A program made the position numbers and the translations under genes. The notes beneath the pieces are model-generated. The model worked only from the letters and a program-made list of their open reading frames with translations, was not told the origin of the DNA and did not search any database. This document shows, in pieces, positions 1-5,314 of a DNA stretch of 5,353 nt. Source of the DNA: Anaerolineales bacterium UBA2232 (GTDB taxonomy: Bacteria > Chloroflexota > Anaerolineae > UBA2200); NCBI GenBank assembly GCA_002348045.1, contig DDYO01000114.1, positions 1 to 5,353 of the forward strand, in the 5' to 3' direction. Numbering within the stretch: the first letter of the stretch is position 1; every line of letters begins with the position of its first letter.

Positions 1-18
1 TCCAGCTTTCAAAAGCGC

Positions 19-47
19 CTAACAGCCCCAGCGTGAATCGGTAAAAT
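19..47 (+). promoter_or_regulatory. Possible weak sigma-70 promoter for the GNAT-DUF5946 gene
   Basis: CTAACA (19-24, four of six matches to the -35 consensus) is followed after 17 bp by TAAAAT (42-47, five of six to the -10). Transcription would begin near 54, giving a leader of about 30 nt that carries the GGAGG at 71-75. The spacing is ideal but the -35 is poor, and the window starts only 18 bp upstream, so an upstream gene driving read-through cannot be excluded. Confidence 0.35.
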
Positions 48-70
48 GCCCGAAGACCGATCTCTTACTG

Positions 71-75
71 GGAGG
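71..75 (+). promoter_or_regulatory. Ribosome-binding site deciding the TTG start at 86
   Basis: GGAGG lies 10 nt before the TTG at 86 and 13 nt before the GTG at 89. It is the only strong Shine-Dalgarno sequence upstream of the acetyltransferase frame. The first ATG in the frame, at 131, would cut into the conserved first strand of the GNAT fold and has no such site. Confidence 0.6.
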
Positions 76-85
76 TGAATCCACC

Positions 86-1114
86 TTGGTGCGCGGCATC
101 CCATCGTTGGGCAACACCTATCGGCTCTTCATGCGCGCTCCACAGACGGCGGACCTCGATCAGCTGGTCCGCCTGTGGTCCGACCCACAGGCCACGCAAC
201 ACATCGGGGGCCCGCGCGATCGCGATCTGGTGCTGGGTTGCTTTGCCGAATATGCCGCTGATCCGGAAGCGTATGTTCAGGAGGAGCGTGAGCGCTGGTG
301 GATCGTGGAGCATCGGACAGACAATGCCCTGGTTGGACTGTGTAGGCTGGCCGACGGAGATGAAGGCGACAGCAGCGAAGGCGAACTGGGCTACTTCTTT
401 CTGCCCGAGCACTGGGGCCGCGGTTATGCCACCGAGGCCTCCCGTGCGGTACTGGACTATGCCTTCTCAGGCCTGGGAATGGCGGTTGTAAAGGCAGTGG
501 TGCATCCTGAGAACGCAGCATCAGCAGCCGTTGCAGCCAGGCTGAGCATGCGTTGGCAAGGCGATGTCCCCCGCTCCGATGGTGTTGTCCGGCAGATCTA
601 CCAAGTACGCCGAGACGACGTGGAGCGGTGTCCCGGCTGCTCAGCCTGGTTCGCCAAGGCGGACGGTCCTAAGCACAAGACGTTTGGCTCCAGCGCAGGT
701 TGCTGGCAAACGTATGGCGAGATCCTGGCTATGGAATACGGTCCATGGGGCTACCCATCCGTGCACGGAACGACGGTGCGTGCCTATGCCGCCCAACATC
801 CTGGGTCGCCTTCGCCCGAGACGATCCAGTCGGTCGCGGCTCATCTCATCGGGCTACACCTCACGCTCAACCTGCAGGCTACAGAGTCGGAGGCCATTGA
901 TGCGTTGCGGCGGGTGACGGCTGCCAAGGGTGGTTTTCAGTGGTTGGACCCGCCTTTGGACAGACTGCGCGCCATCACCGTGCTGGATGTTCATGGAGCG
1001 CCGGACGTCGTGGAGCACACGCGGCGGGTGTGGGACTGGGCTCAGGCAGTGTGGGTGGCGTGGGAACCGCACCACCAGACGGTTCGCCGGTGGACCGAGA
1101 AGACAGTGGGGTGA
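86..1114 (+). CDS. GNAT N-acetyltransferase (RimJ/RimL-like) fused to a C-terminal DUF5946 domain
   Basis: This 342-aa protein has two parts. Residues about 14-175 are a GNAT acetyltransferase of the RimJ/RimL type: a first strand YRLFMRAP followed by a D-rich helix, and the acetyl-CoA binding motif A around ELGYFFLPEHWGRGYATEA with the G-R-G-Y core at 111-114. The acceptor substrate cannot be told. From about residue 180 the protein becomes a DUF5946-like domain: CPGC at 182-185, DGPKH at 193-197, GCW at 205-207, VHGTTVRAYAAQHPG at 226-240 and a C-terminal Trp/His-rich segment ending in HHQTVRRW. The conserved Cys and His residues could bind a metal, but that is inference; DUF5946 proteins are normally stand-alone and uncharacterised. 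TTG at 86 is chosen because GGAGG precedes it by 10 nt. The reading frame is open through the junction, so the fusion needs no frameshift. The next gene follows after about 60 nt, probably in the same transcript. Confidence 0.85.
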   Translation: MVRGIPSLGNTYRLFMRAPQTADLDQLVRLWSDPQATQHIGGPRDRDLVLGCFAEYAADPEAYVQEERERWWIVEHRTDNALVGLCRLADGDEGDSSEGELGYFFLPEHWGRGYATEASRAVLDYAFSGLGMAVVKAVVHPENAASAAVAARLSMRWQGDVPRSDGVVRQIYQVRRDDVERCPGCSAWFAKADGPKHKTFGSSAGCWQTYGEILAMEYGPWGYPSVHGTTVRAYAAQHPGSPSPETIQSVAAHLIGLHLTLNLQATESEAIDALRRVTAAKGGFQWLDPPLDRLRAITVLDVHGAPDVVEHTRRVWDWAQAVWVAWEPHHQTVRRWTEKTVG

Positions 1115-1174
1115 GCGCCGTGACTGCCACCCCAGAGACGTTTGTCCCTCAGGCGAGAAGAGAAGCACCCTGAC

Positions 1175-1975
1175 ATGGATAACGCTGCACCTACCTTGAC
1201 CGATACGGACATCTTGTTCCTGGTGGAAACGGTGCTTCCTCAGCGCAGCGACAAGGAGCGCCTGGTGGGCTCCCTGCGGGGCGACGCCAAGTTCCTGGAG
1301 TCCATGCTGGACGATCCGGCCCTCTTCCAAAGGCTGATGGCCGATGAGGAGCTGTTCCTGCGGGTATCCCCCACACTGTTCTTCCACGCCTTGTTGCGCC
1401 AGGCGCGCAAGGACATGCGCACCCAGCACTACACCATGGAGGTCCGGGAAGGCCAGCGGCTGCCCATCTTTGACTCACACCAGGTGGACGATCTCTTGGC
1501 TGACCCGCCGCTGCTGGATTATCTAGCACAGATGCTGGCTTCCTTCACGCGCGTTGAGAGTTTTTCCTACTCGGTGCGCGTACGCCGCGGTCAGTGGCGC
1601 AGGCATCACGTCAGCGAGCTGGATGTGGACAGCCTGATCGGCCTCAGCCAGGCAGTGGAAGAGGGCCAGCGGTTTGGCATCTACCGGCGCATCGGCGACC
1701 TCTGCCTGTTCCTGCCAGGGATCTTTCCAGAGCACGTCGCCGCCGAGGAAACCAGGTCGCGGTCAAACCTGCGGTATCGAAGAGGCCTGGAGGACTATGA
1801 GTTCATCGGCAGGGAGTCGTATCGCCTGGCTGCCCAGCACCAGACGGCCCATTTCCTGCGCGTGCAGGGCGTGTTGAGCACTCTCGCCGAGCAGTTTGCT
1901 CTGATTGAGAAGCCCCTGCAGTTTGTCTCAGAGCACTACCTGTCGCTGAGGAAGCACGCCCTGTTTGGCCTGTAG
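1175..1975 (+). CDS. Conserved-looking hypothetical protein, 266 aa
   Basis: I do not recognise a named domain. The protein is soluble, has no signal peptide or membrane helix, and looks mostly helical. Visible blocks are TDTDILFLVETVLP near the N-terminus, SPTLFFHALLRQARKDM at 65-81, LPIFDSHQVDDLL, LDYLAQMLASF, a short basic stretch RVRRGQWRRHH, and YRRIGDLCLFLPGIFPEHV with GDLCLF at 174-179. The C-terminal part (YRLAAQH to LQFVSEHYLSL) is helical and lacks an obvious catalytic motif. These blocks have the regular look of a family member rather than random sequence, but the function is unknown. ATG at 1175 is preferred, with the purine-rich GAGAAGAGAAG at 1155-1165 about 10 nt upstream; a TTG at 1142 would add 11 residues without a better site. 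It follows the GNAT-DUF5946 gene by 60 nt and faces the XRE-cupin gene convergently. Confidence 0.75.
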   Translation: MDNAAPTLTDTDILFLVETVLPQRSDKERLVGSLRGDAKFLESMLDDPALFQRLMADEELFLRVSPTLFFHALLRQARKDMRTQHYTMEVREGQRLPIFDSHQVDDLLADPPLLDYLAQMLASFTRVESFSYSVRVRRGQWRRHHVSELDVDSLIGLSQAVEEGQRFGIYRRIGDLCLFLPGIFPEHVAAEETRSRSNLRYRRGLEDYEFIGRESYRLAAQHQTAHFLRVQGVLSTLAEQFALIEKPLQFVSEHYLSLRKHALFGL

Positions 1976-2128
1976 GGACGGGACTGGCGGTGGCGCAAGC
2001 CCAGCCGGGTGCAGAGAACGGTGACGCGATCACGCCAGGCGGTGACAGGTGGACGGTCAGGCGGCCCACGGAACACGGCCGACAGCAGTGGCTGGTGAAT
2101 GTATGCCACGGAGTGGTCGGTCTGACGG
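1976..2128. other. Convergent intergenic spacer, no gene or clear terminator
   Basis: These 153 bp separate the stop codons of two converging genes. I see no open frame with a ribosome-binding site and no strong GC hairpin followed by a T-run on either strand. The only structure is a 7-bp direct repeat, CAGGCGG at 2036-2042 and 2058-2064, and very short 4-bp dyads. Termination may be Rho-dependent. Confidence 0.5.
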
Positions 2129-2719
2129 CTACTCCTCAGCGTGTTGACTGATGGGCGCAGGCATTCCCTGGGGAGTCTCCAGAACCAGCAGGAAGCGGGT
2201 CGGCTCCCAGGTCACGTTGCACCACTGATGCGGTTGGCGGGCGTCAAAGAGCAGCGCATCCCCGGGGCCCACTGCGAACACCTCGTCGCCCACGGTATAG
2301 TCCACACGGCCGGCCAAGCCAAAGACCAGCTCCTGACCGTCGTGGGCAATGGTATCCCCTCCGCTGCCAGCTCCCGGCCTCAGGGCCACCAGGTAGGGCT
2401 CCAAGCGCTGTCCCGCCAGGCCGGAGGCCAGGTTCTCGATTTGGGCGCCGCCGATCTGGGAGGTACTGCCCTCGCCAGCCTTCATGAACACGACTGTCTG
2501 CCTGTCGGCCCCGCCGAACATGTCCACGACCCGCACGCCGAGAGCCGTCGCGAGACGGTGCAGAGACGACACCGTTGGCGAGGACTGGCCCCGTTCGATA
2601 AGGCTCACCGCGTTCACCGATAGGCCGCTTCTCTCCGCAAGGCCGCGAAGTGAGAACCCACGGGTTGCCCGCAGGGTACGGATGCGGCGTCCGACGTCAG
2701 GCGGTTGTGGACCGGTCAT
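2129..2719 (-). CDS. XRE-family transcriptional regulator with C-terminal cupin sensor domain
   Basis: This 196-aa cytoplasmic DNA-binding protein has the classic two-domain layout. Residues about 9-68 are a lambda-repressor-like helix-turn-helix: VGRRIRTLR, FSLRGLAERSGLS, NAVSLIERGQSSPTVSSL, then LATALGV. Residues about 107-185 form a single cupin barrel, with HDGQE at 126-130, a GD turn, GPGDALLFDARQPHQW at 151-166, and probable metal or ligand residues H126, E130 and H164. In this family the cupin binds a small molecule or metal that modulates DNA binding; the ligand here is unknown. The ATG is firmly placed: GGAGG (complement of 2727-2731) sits 7 nt upstream. The gene is transcribed divergently from the Mrp operon across a shared control region, so it may regulate that operon, itself, or both. 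An 18-bp dyad close to its own promoter favours autoregulation. Confidence 0.92.
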   Translation of the reverse strand: MTGPQPPDVGRRIRTLRATRGFSLRGLAERSGLSVNAVSLIERGQSSPTVSSLHRLATALGVRVVDMFGGADRQTVVFMKAGEGSTSQIGGAQIENLASGLAGQRLEPYLVALRPGAGSGGDTIAHDGQELVFGLAGRVDYTVGDEVFAVGPGDALLFDARQPHQWCNVTWEPTRFLLVLETPQGMPAPISQHAEE

Positions 2720-2740
2720 TGAACTGCCTCCTGCCCAGGT

Positions 2741-2758
2741 TGGCGGAACGCTCCGCCA
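2741..2758. promoter_or_regulatory. 18-bp perfect dyad, probable operator of the XRE-cupin gene
   Basis: TGGCGGA at 2741-2747 and TCCGCCA at 2752-2758 are perfect reverse complements around a 4-nt centre, ACGC. The dyad covers the expected start of transcription of the leftward promoter (-10 at 2762-2767) and ends before the ribosome-binding site. Position and symmetry fit an autoregulatory site for a dimeric XRE protein. It could instead act as a small hairpin in the mRNA leader. Confidence 0.5.
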
Positions 2759-2761
2759 CGG

Positions 2762-2791
2762 ATTCTACCACAAAGTCGCCCCCCCATCCAA
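2762..2791 (-). promoter_or_regulatory. Extended -10 promoter of the XRE-cupin gene
   Basis: Read on the minus strand, TTGGAT (complement of 2786-2791) is followed after 18 bp by TAGAAT (complement of 2762-2767). The -10 is preceded by TGG, which makes the extended form TGnTAGAAT. The -35 matches three of six consensus bases, the -10 five of six. The spacer contains a run of seven G. The start site would fall near 2755, inside the dyad at 2741-2758. Confidence 0.5.
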
Positions 2792-2822
2792 GCTGCCCGT
2801 CTAGTCTGCCGCCTGATGGGTT

Positions 2823-2837
2823 GTGCACGCCGTGTAC
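2823..2837. promoter_or_regulatory. Imperfect 15-bp palindrome upstream of the mrp promoter
   Basis: GTGCACG (2823-2829) and CGTGTAC (2831-2837) form a dyad with one mismatch around a single central C. It ends 8 bp before the -35 box of the rightward promoter, a usual place for an activator or a repressor. A related half-site, CGTGCGTAC, recurs at 2850-2858 in the promoter spacer. No regulator can be assigned. Confidence 0.3.
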
Positions 2838-2843
2838 CCAAAG

Positions 2844-2884
2844 ACTTGACGTGCGTACTATTCTATGATATACTCGGGTCAAGT
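2844..2884. promoter_or_regulatory. Inverted repeat ACTTGAC/GTCAAGT bracketing the mrp promoter
   Basis: ACTTGAC at 2844-2850 overlaps the -35 box, and its perfect reverse complement GTCAAGT lies at 2878-2884 over the expected start site. The arm centres are 34 bp apart, about three helical turns, so two dimers or a looped dimer could sit on the same face. The arms resemble TTGAC-type half-sites of some Rrf2/IscR-like regulators, but that resemblance is only suggestive. Confidence 0.4.
2846..2874 (+). promoter_or_regulatory. Strong sigma-70 promoter of the mrp operon
   Basis: TTGACG (2846-2851, five of six) and TATACT (2869-2874, five of six) are separated by exactly 17 bp, with an AT-rich spacer. 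The start site would be near 2881, leaving a leader of about 56 nt to the TTG start at 2937. This is the best promoter match in the window. It makes the ATG at 2865, which lies upstream of the transcript start, an impossible start codon for this transcript. Confidence 0.7.
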
Positions 2885-2923
2885 GCTGGCCCGCAGGAAT
2901 GGATGCCGCGGACAGCCACCGAT

Positions 2924-2928
2924 GGAGG
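2924..2928 (+). promoter_or_regulatory. Ribosome-binding site deciding the TTG start of mrp
   Basis: GGAGG ends 8 nt before the in-frame TTG at 2937, the optimal distance. The competing ATG at 2922 overlaps this site and has no Shine-Dalgarno sequence of its own. Confidence 0.65.
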
Positions 2929-2936
2929 ATAGAAAA

Positions 2937-3821
2937 TTGACGGACAAGCCCAACGCAGCCCACAACAACGCAACCAATGATGACCGCAGCACAGGCCAGC
3001 CTTTTGCTGAAGGACAGGCAGAAAAGCTGAACCGCATCGCTCAAGTCTTTGCAGTCATGAGCGGCAAGGGAGGAGTAGGCAAATCGTCGGTTTCCGCCCT
3101 GCTGGCGGTTGCCTTGCGCCGCGCGGGTTTTCGAGTGGGCATTCTCGATGCCGACGTCACAGGTCCAAGCATCCCTCGCCTCTTCGGACTCAAGACCGTT
3201 CCTGGCGCGGGACCTCTGGGGATGATGCCACCCGTCACCACGACCGGCATCAAAGTGATGTCCATCAATCTGCTGCTGCCCAGCGAGGATGAGGCCGTCA
3301 TCTGGCGCGGACCGCTGATCGCCAGCGCCATCCGGCAGTTCTGGACCGAGGTCTACTGGGGCGATCTGGACTATTTGATCATCGACCTACCACCGGGGAC
3401 CGCCGATGCGCCTTTGACGGTCATGCAGTCCATTCCCCTCAACGGGATTGTGATGGTGACCTCGCCGCAGGACCTGGCAGGCATGGTCGTGCGCAAGGCA
3501 GCCAGGATGGCCGAGCAGTTGCATGTTCCCCTGGTGGGCCTTGTCGAGAACATGAGCTACCTGCTCTGCCCCCACTGTGGCCAGCGCATCGAGCCATTTG
3601 GCCCGAGTCATGGGGAGACCATGGCCAAGATGCTCCAGGTGCCGCTCATCGGCCAGCTGCCGCTAGACCCGCGGTTGTCCGCTCTGGGCGATGCGGGCAA
3701 GATCGAGGCCTACGATGCCCCAGAGTTGGGGCCCATGGTTGAGCAAGTTCGGTCTCAGATGCCCAGTGAGGCAGTGACCCCCATCATGCCTGCCCGGCAC
3801 CCCCAGCCACAACAAAACTAG
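2937..3821 (+). CDS. mrp: Mrp/NBP35-family Fe-S cluster carrier P-loop ATPase
   Basis: This 294-aa protein belongs to the Mrp/NBP35 (ApbC/Ind1) group, cytoplasmic ATPases that bind a [4Fe-4S] cluster between two subunits and pass it to target proteins. The deviant Walker A SGKGGVGKSS lies at 42-51 with the signature lysine K44 and the P-loop K49; DADVTGPSIPRL at 71-82 is the switch region; IIDLPPGTADAPLT with D150 is the Walker B. The paired CPHC at 211-214 is the cluster-binding CxxC of the family, followed by the typical FGPSHGE. The first 40 residues are polar and probably disordered, with no N-terminal MIP18/DUF59 domain; the last 20 are Pro-rich. The TTG start is set by GGAGG at 2924-2928. 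It is the first gene of the operon, and the next start codon follows after 8 nt. I infer ATP-driven delivery of an Fe-S or related metal cluster to the downstream proteins. Confidence 0.93.
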   Translation: MTDKPNAAHNNATNDDRSTGQPFAEGQAEKLNRIAQVFAVMSGKGGVGKSSVSALLAVALRRAGFRVGILDADVTGPSIPRLFGLKTVPGAGPLGMMPPVTTTGIKVMSINLLLPSEDEAVIWRGPLIASAIRQFWTEVYWGDLDYLIIDLPPGTADAPLTVMQSIPLNGIVMVTSPQDLAGMVVRKAARMAEQLHVPLVGLVENMSYLLCPHCGQRIEPFGPSHGETMAKMLQVPLIGQLPLDPRLSALGDAGKIEAYDAPELGPMVEQVRSQMPSEAVTPIMPARHPQPQQN

Positions 3822-3829
3822 GAGGAACT

Positions 3830-4204
3830 ATGAAAGTCGTTGTCAGTGCTCAGGAGCCCAGTTTGGATGCAGCCAGCAGCCCGGTTTTCGGTCGGTGTCC
3901 CGCATTCGTGTTCGTCGACACTGAGACCTGGGAAGCGGAAGGATTGGCCAACCCCAGCGTGACAGCTGGCGGCGGTGCTGGCATTCAGGCTGCTCAGTGG
4001 GTCATGTCGCACGGCGCTGAGGCAGTTCTCAGCAGCAATGTCGGTCCCAATGCCTTTGCGGTGTTCCAGCAGGCCGGCATTCCCGTGTACCGGCTGGATG
4101 GCGGCACCGTGCGCGAGGCAGTGGAGGCGCTCCGAGGCAAGCTCCTGGCTGCCATGGACAATCCGCAGATTGGCCCGCGGCCGGGACGAGGCCACGGCGG
4201 CTGA
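3830..4204 (+). CDS. NifX/NafY-like (dinitrogenase iron-molybdenum cofactor family) protein, ORP-like
   Basis: This 124-aa protein is a single-domain member of the Nitro_FeMo-Co (PF02579) family, RNase H-like folds that bind metal clusters such as FeMo-co precursors or, in the orange protein of sulfate reducers, a Mo-Cu sulfide cluster. Seen here: an N-terminal strand MKVVVSAQ, SSPVFGRCPAFVFVD at 16-30 with the single cysteine C23, the Gly-rich GGGAGIQAAQWV at 47-58, SSNVGPNAF at 68-76, and AGIPVYRL at 82-89 before a last helix. The tail is Gly/Arg-rich. AGGAGG (3820-3825) overlaps the stop codon of mrp and precedes the ATG by 4 nt, so translation is probably coupled. No nif structural genes are visible, so nitrogen fixation is not implied. 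In Desulfovibrio, as I recall, an Mrp protein carries an ORP-like domain fused at its C-terminus, which supports a functional partnership between these two neighbours. The bound cluster is unknown. Confidence 0.9.
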   Translation: MKVVVSAQEPSLDAASSPVFGRCPAFVFVDTETWEAEGLANPSVTAGGGAGIQAAQWVMSHGAEAVLSSNVGPNAFAVFQQAGIPVYRLDGGTVREAVEALRGKLLAAMDNPQIGPRPGRGHGG

Positions 4205-4243
4205 ATAGATCGATCAAATCAGTCAGTTGAAGGGAGACAAACG

Positions 4244-4432
4244 ATGTTGGGAAAAGGTACCCGCGGTTCGCGGTTGTCAGGCGGCCAGGGGCGTGGCGGC
4301 GGACCCAACGCTGCTGGTCCAGGCGGAAGTTGCCTGTGCCCCTCGTGCGGTCACAGACAACCGCACGTTCCAGGACAGCCCTGCACCGAAATCAAGTGCC
4401 CGCGATGTGGCGCCCGCATGATTCGGGAATAG
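4244..4432 (+). CDS. Small Cys-rich zinc-ribbon-like protein with Gly/Arg-rich N-terminus
   Basis: This 62-aa protein has a flexible N-terminal half rich in Gly and Arg (GTRGSRLSGGQGRGGGP at 5-21) and a compact C-terminal half with six cysteines: C30, C32, C35, C47, C52 and C55, arranged as CxCPxCG and CPxCG knuckles with H37 and H41 between. This is the pattern of a zinc ribbon or rubredoxin-like site; an Fe-S or iron site is also possible. The CPSCGHRQPHVPGQPC and CPRCGARMIRE blocks look like a short conserved family that I recall next to NifX-like and Mrp genes in anaerobes, without an established function. The ATG has AGGGAG (4231-4236) 7 nt upstream. The gene sits 39 bp after the NifX-like gene and 9 bp before the ferredoxin-ATPase gene, so it belongs to the operon. 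The role could be that of a scaffold or metal-binding partner. Confidence 0.8.
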   Translation: MLGKGTRGSRLSGGQGRGGGPNAAGPGGSCLCPSCGHRQPHVPGQPCTEIKCPRCGARMIRE

Positions 4433-4441
4433 AGAGGCACA

Positions 4442-5314
4442 GTGATCGTTGCGATTGCCAGTGGTAAGGGAGGTACGGGCAAGACCCTGGTAGCGACCGG
4501 CTTGGCCCGAGTGGCCATGGACCTGGGCTACCAGGGCGTGAGCTATGTGGACTGTGACGTCGAGGAACCCAACGGGCACCTGTTCCTGCACCCAGCTCTG
4601 ACGTCAAGCGTTGAGGTTAGCGTTCCGATTCCGGAGATCGACCACGCCCTCTGCACGTACTGCGGCCGTTGCGCCCAGGTCTGCGCCTTTCACGCCCTGG
4701 CCGTGATCAGGGATCAGGTCATGGTCTTTTCGGAGTTGTGCCACGGCTGCGGGCTGTGCGCCAGCCAGTGCCCGGAGGGCGCCATCCGCGAAGTTGACCG
4801 GCACCTGGGGACCATCGAGTTTGGGCATGTGAACGGCATGGAGTTTGCCCAGGGCACTTTGGACGTGGGTCAGGCGATGGCGACTCCGGTTATCCGCGAG
4901 CTAAAGCGCCTGGCAGTGCCAGCGGCCCATGATGGCAGGCTCATCTTGCTGGATGCTCCCCCAGGGAATGCCTGCCCGGTGGTGGAAACAGTACGGGGCG
5001 CCGATGTGGCCCTGCTGGTTACTGAACCAACTCCTTTTGGCCTGCATGATCTGAAGATCGCCACAGAGGTGGCCCGAGATGCCCTGGGCGTTCCCGTAGC
5101 AGTAGTCATCAACCGGGCCGATCGTGGCGACCAAGGGGTGGAGGAGTTCTGCCTTCAAGAGGGTATCCCGGTCGTCCTGCGGATCCCGTTGGACCGGCGC
5201 ATTGCAGAAACGTACTCAGAGGGCAACCTGTGGGTGGATAGCCTGCCAGAGTACCGGCCGGGCCTCAAGGACCTGGCCGATCAGTTGACCACGGTAGCGC
5301 GAGGTACAGGATGA
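4442..5314 (+). CDS. MinD-superfamily P-loop ATPase with inserted 2x[4Fe-4S] ferredoxin domain (COG1149-type)
   Basis: This 290-aa cytoplasmic protein is a SIMIBI-class ATPase with a ferredoxin built into it. The deviant Walker A SGKGGTGKT is at 7-15 and DCDVEEPN at 37-44. An eight-cysteine bacterial ferredoxin insertion follows: CTYCGRCAQVC at 71-81 and CHGCGLCASQCPEG at 100-113, enough for two [4Fe-4S] clusters. The ATPase fold resumes with LLDAPPGNACPV (Walker B D171, then C178) and VTEPTPFGLHDL, both hallmark segments of the family. Such ATPases occur in pairs in anaerobes, in Desulfovibrio within the ORP locus, where they associate with the NifX-like orange protein. Coupling of ATP hydrolysis to electron or cluster transfer is inferred. 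The GTG start follows GAGG (4434-4437) by 4 nt, only 9 bp after the zinc-ribbon gene. The stop overlaps the ATG of the next gene as ATGA (5311-5314). Confidence 0.93.
   Translation: MIVAIASGKGGTGKTLVATGLARVAMDLGYQGVSYVDCDVEEPNGHLFLHPALTSSVEVSVPIPEIDHALCTYCGRCAQVCAFHALAVIRDQVMVFSELCHGCGLCASQCPEGAIREVDRHLGTIEFGHVNGMEFAQGTLDVGQAMATPVIRELKRLAVPAAHDGRLILLDAPPGNACPVVETVRGADVALLVTEPTPFGLHDLKIATEVARDALGVPVAVVINRADRGDQGVEEFCLQEGIPVVLRIPLDRRIAETYSEGNLWVDSLPEYRPGLKDLADQLTTVARGTG

Noticed and set aside
1111..1173. 20-codon GTG-started frame between the first two genes, ending just before the ATG at 1175
   Set aside because: It could be a coupling leader peptide, but there is no Shine-Dalgarno sequence before the GTG and no attenuator structure after it.
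854..1429. 191-aa minus-strand open frame across the gap between the first two genes
   Set aside because: It lies antisense to two better genes, has no ribosome-binding site that I can see, and its composition (Gln/His/Arg-rich, no domain) is typical of a shadow frame in GC-rich DNA.
1976..2128. Possible bidirectional terminator between convergent genes
   Set aside because: Only 4-bp dyads (for example CAGC/GCTG near 2085) and no T-run on either strand; not enough to call a terminator.
2141..2623. 160-aa plus-strand open frame antisense to the XRE-cupin gene
   Set aside because: The opposite strand encodes a clear helix-turn-helix plus cupin protein with a good ribosome-binding site; this frame shows no motif.
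2697..3044. 115-aa minus-strand frame with a hydrophobic N-terminus in the divergent control region
   Set aside because: The hydrophobic stretch arises antisense to the mrp start, and the frame runs through both promoters and the start of the XRE gene. It has no convincing ribosome-binding site.
3818..4195. 125-aa minus-strand open frame antisense to the NifX-like gene
   Set aside because: The plus strand has an unmistakable Nitro_FeMo-Co family protein; the antisense frame has no family features.
4208..4215. GATCGATC palindrome in the gap before the 62-aa gene
   Set aside because: It is eight bases, not linked to a promoter, and expected by chance at this frequency; the gap is too short for an internal promoter with recognisable boxes.
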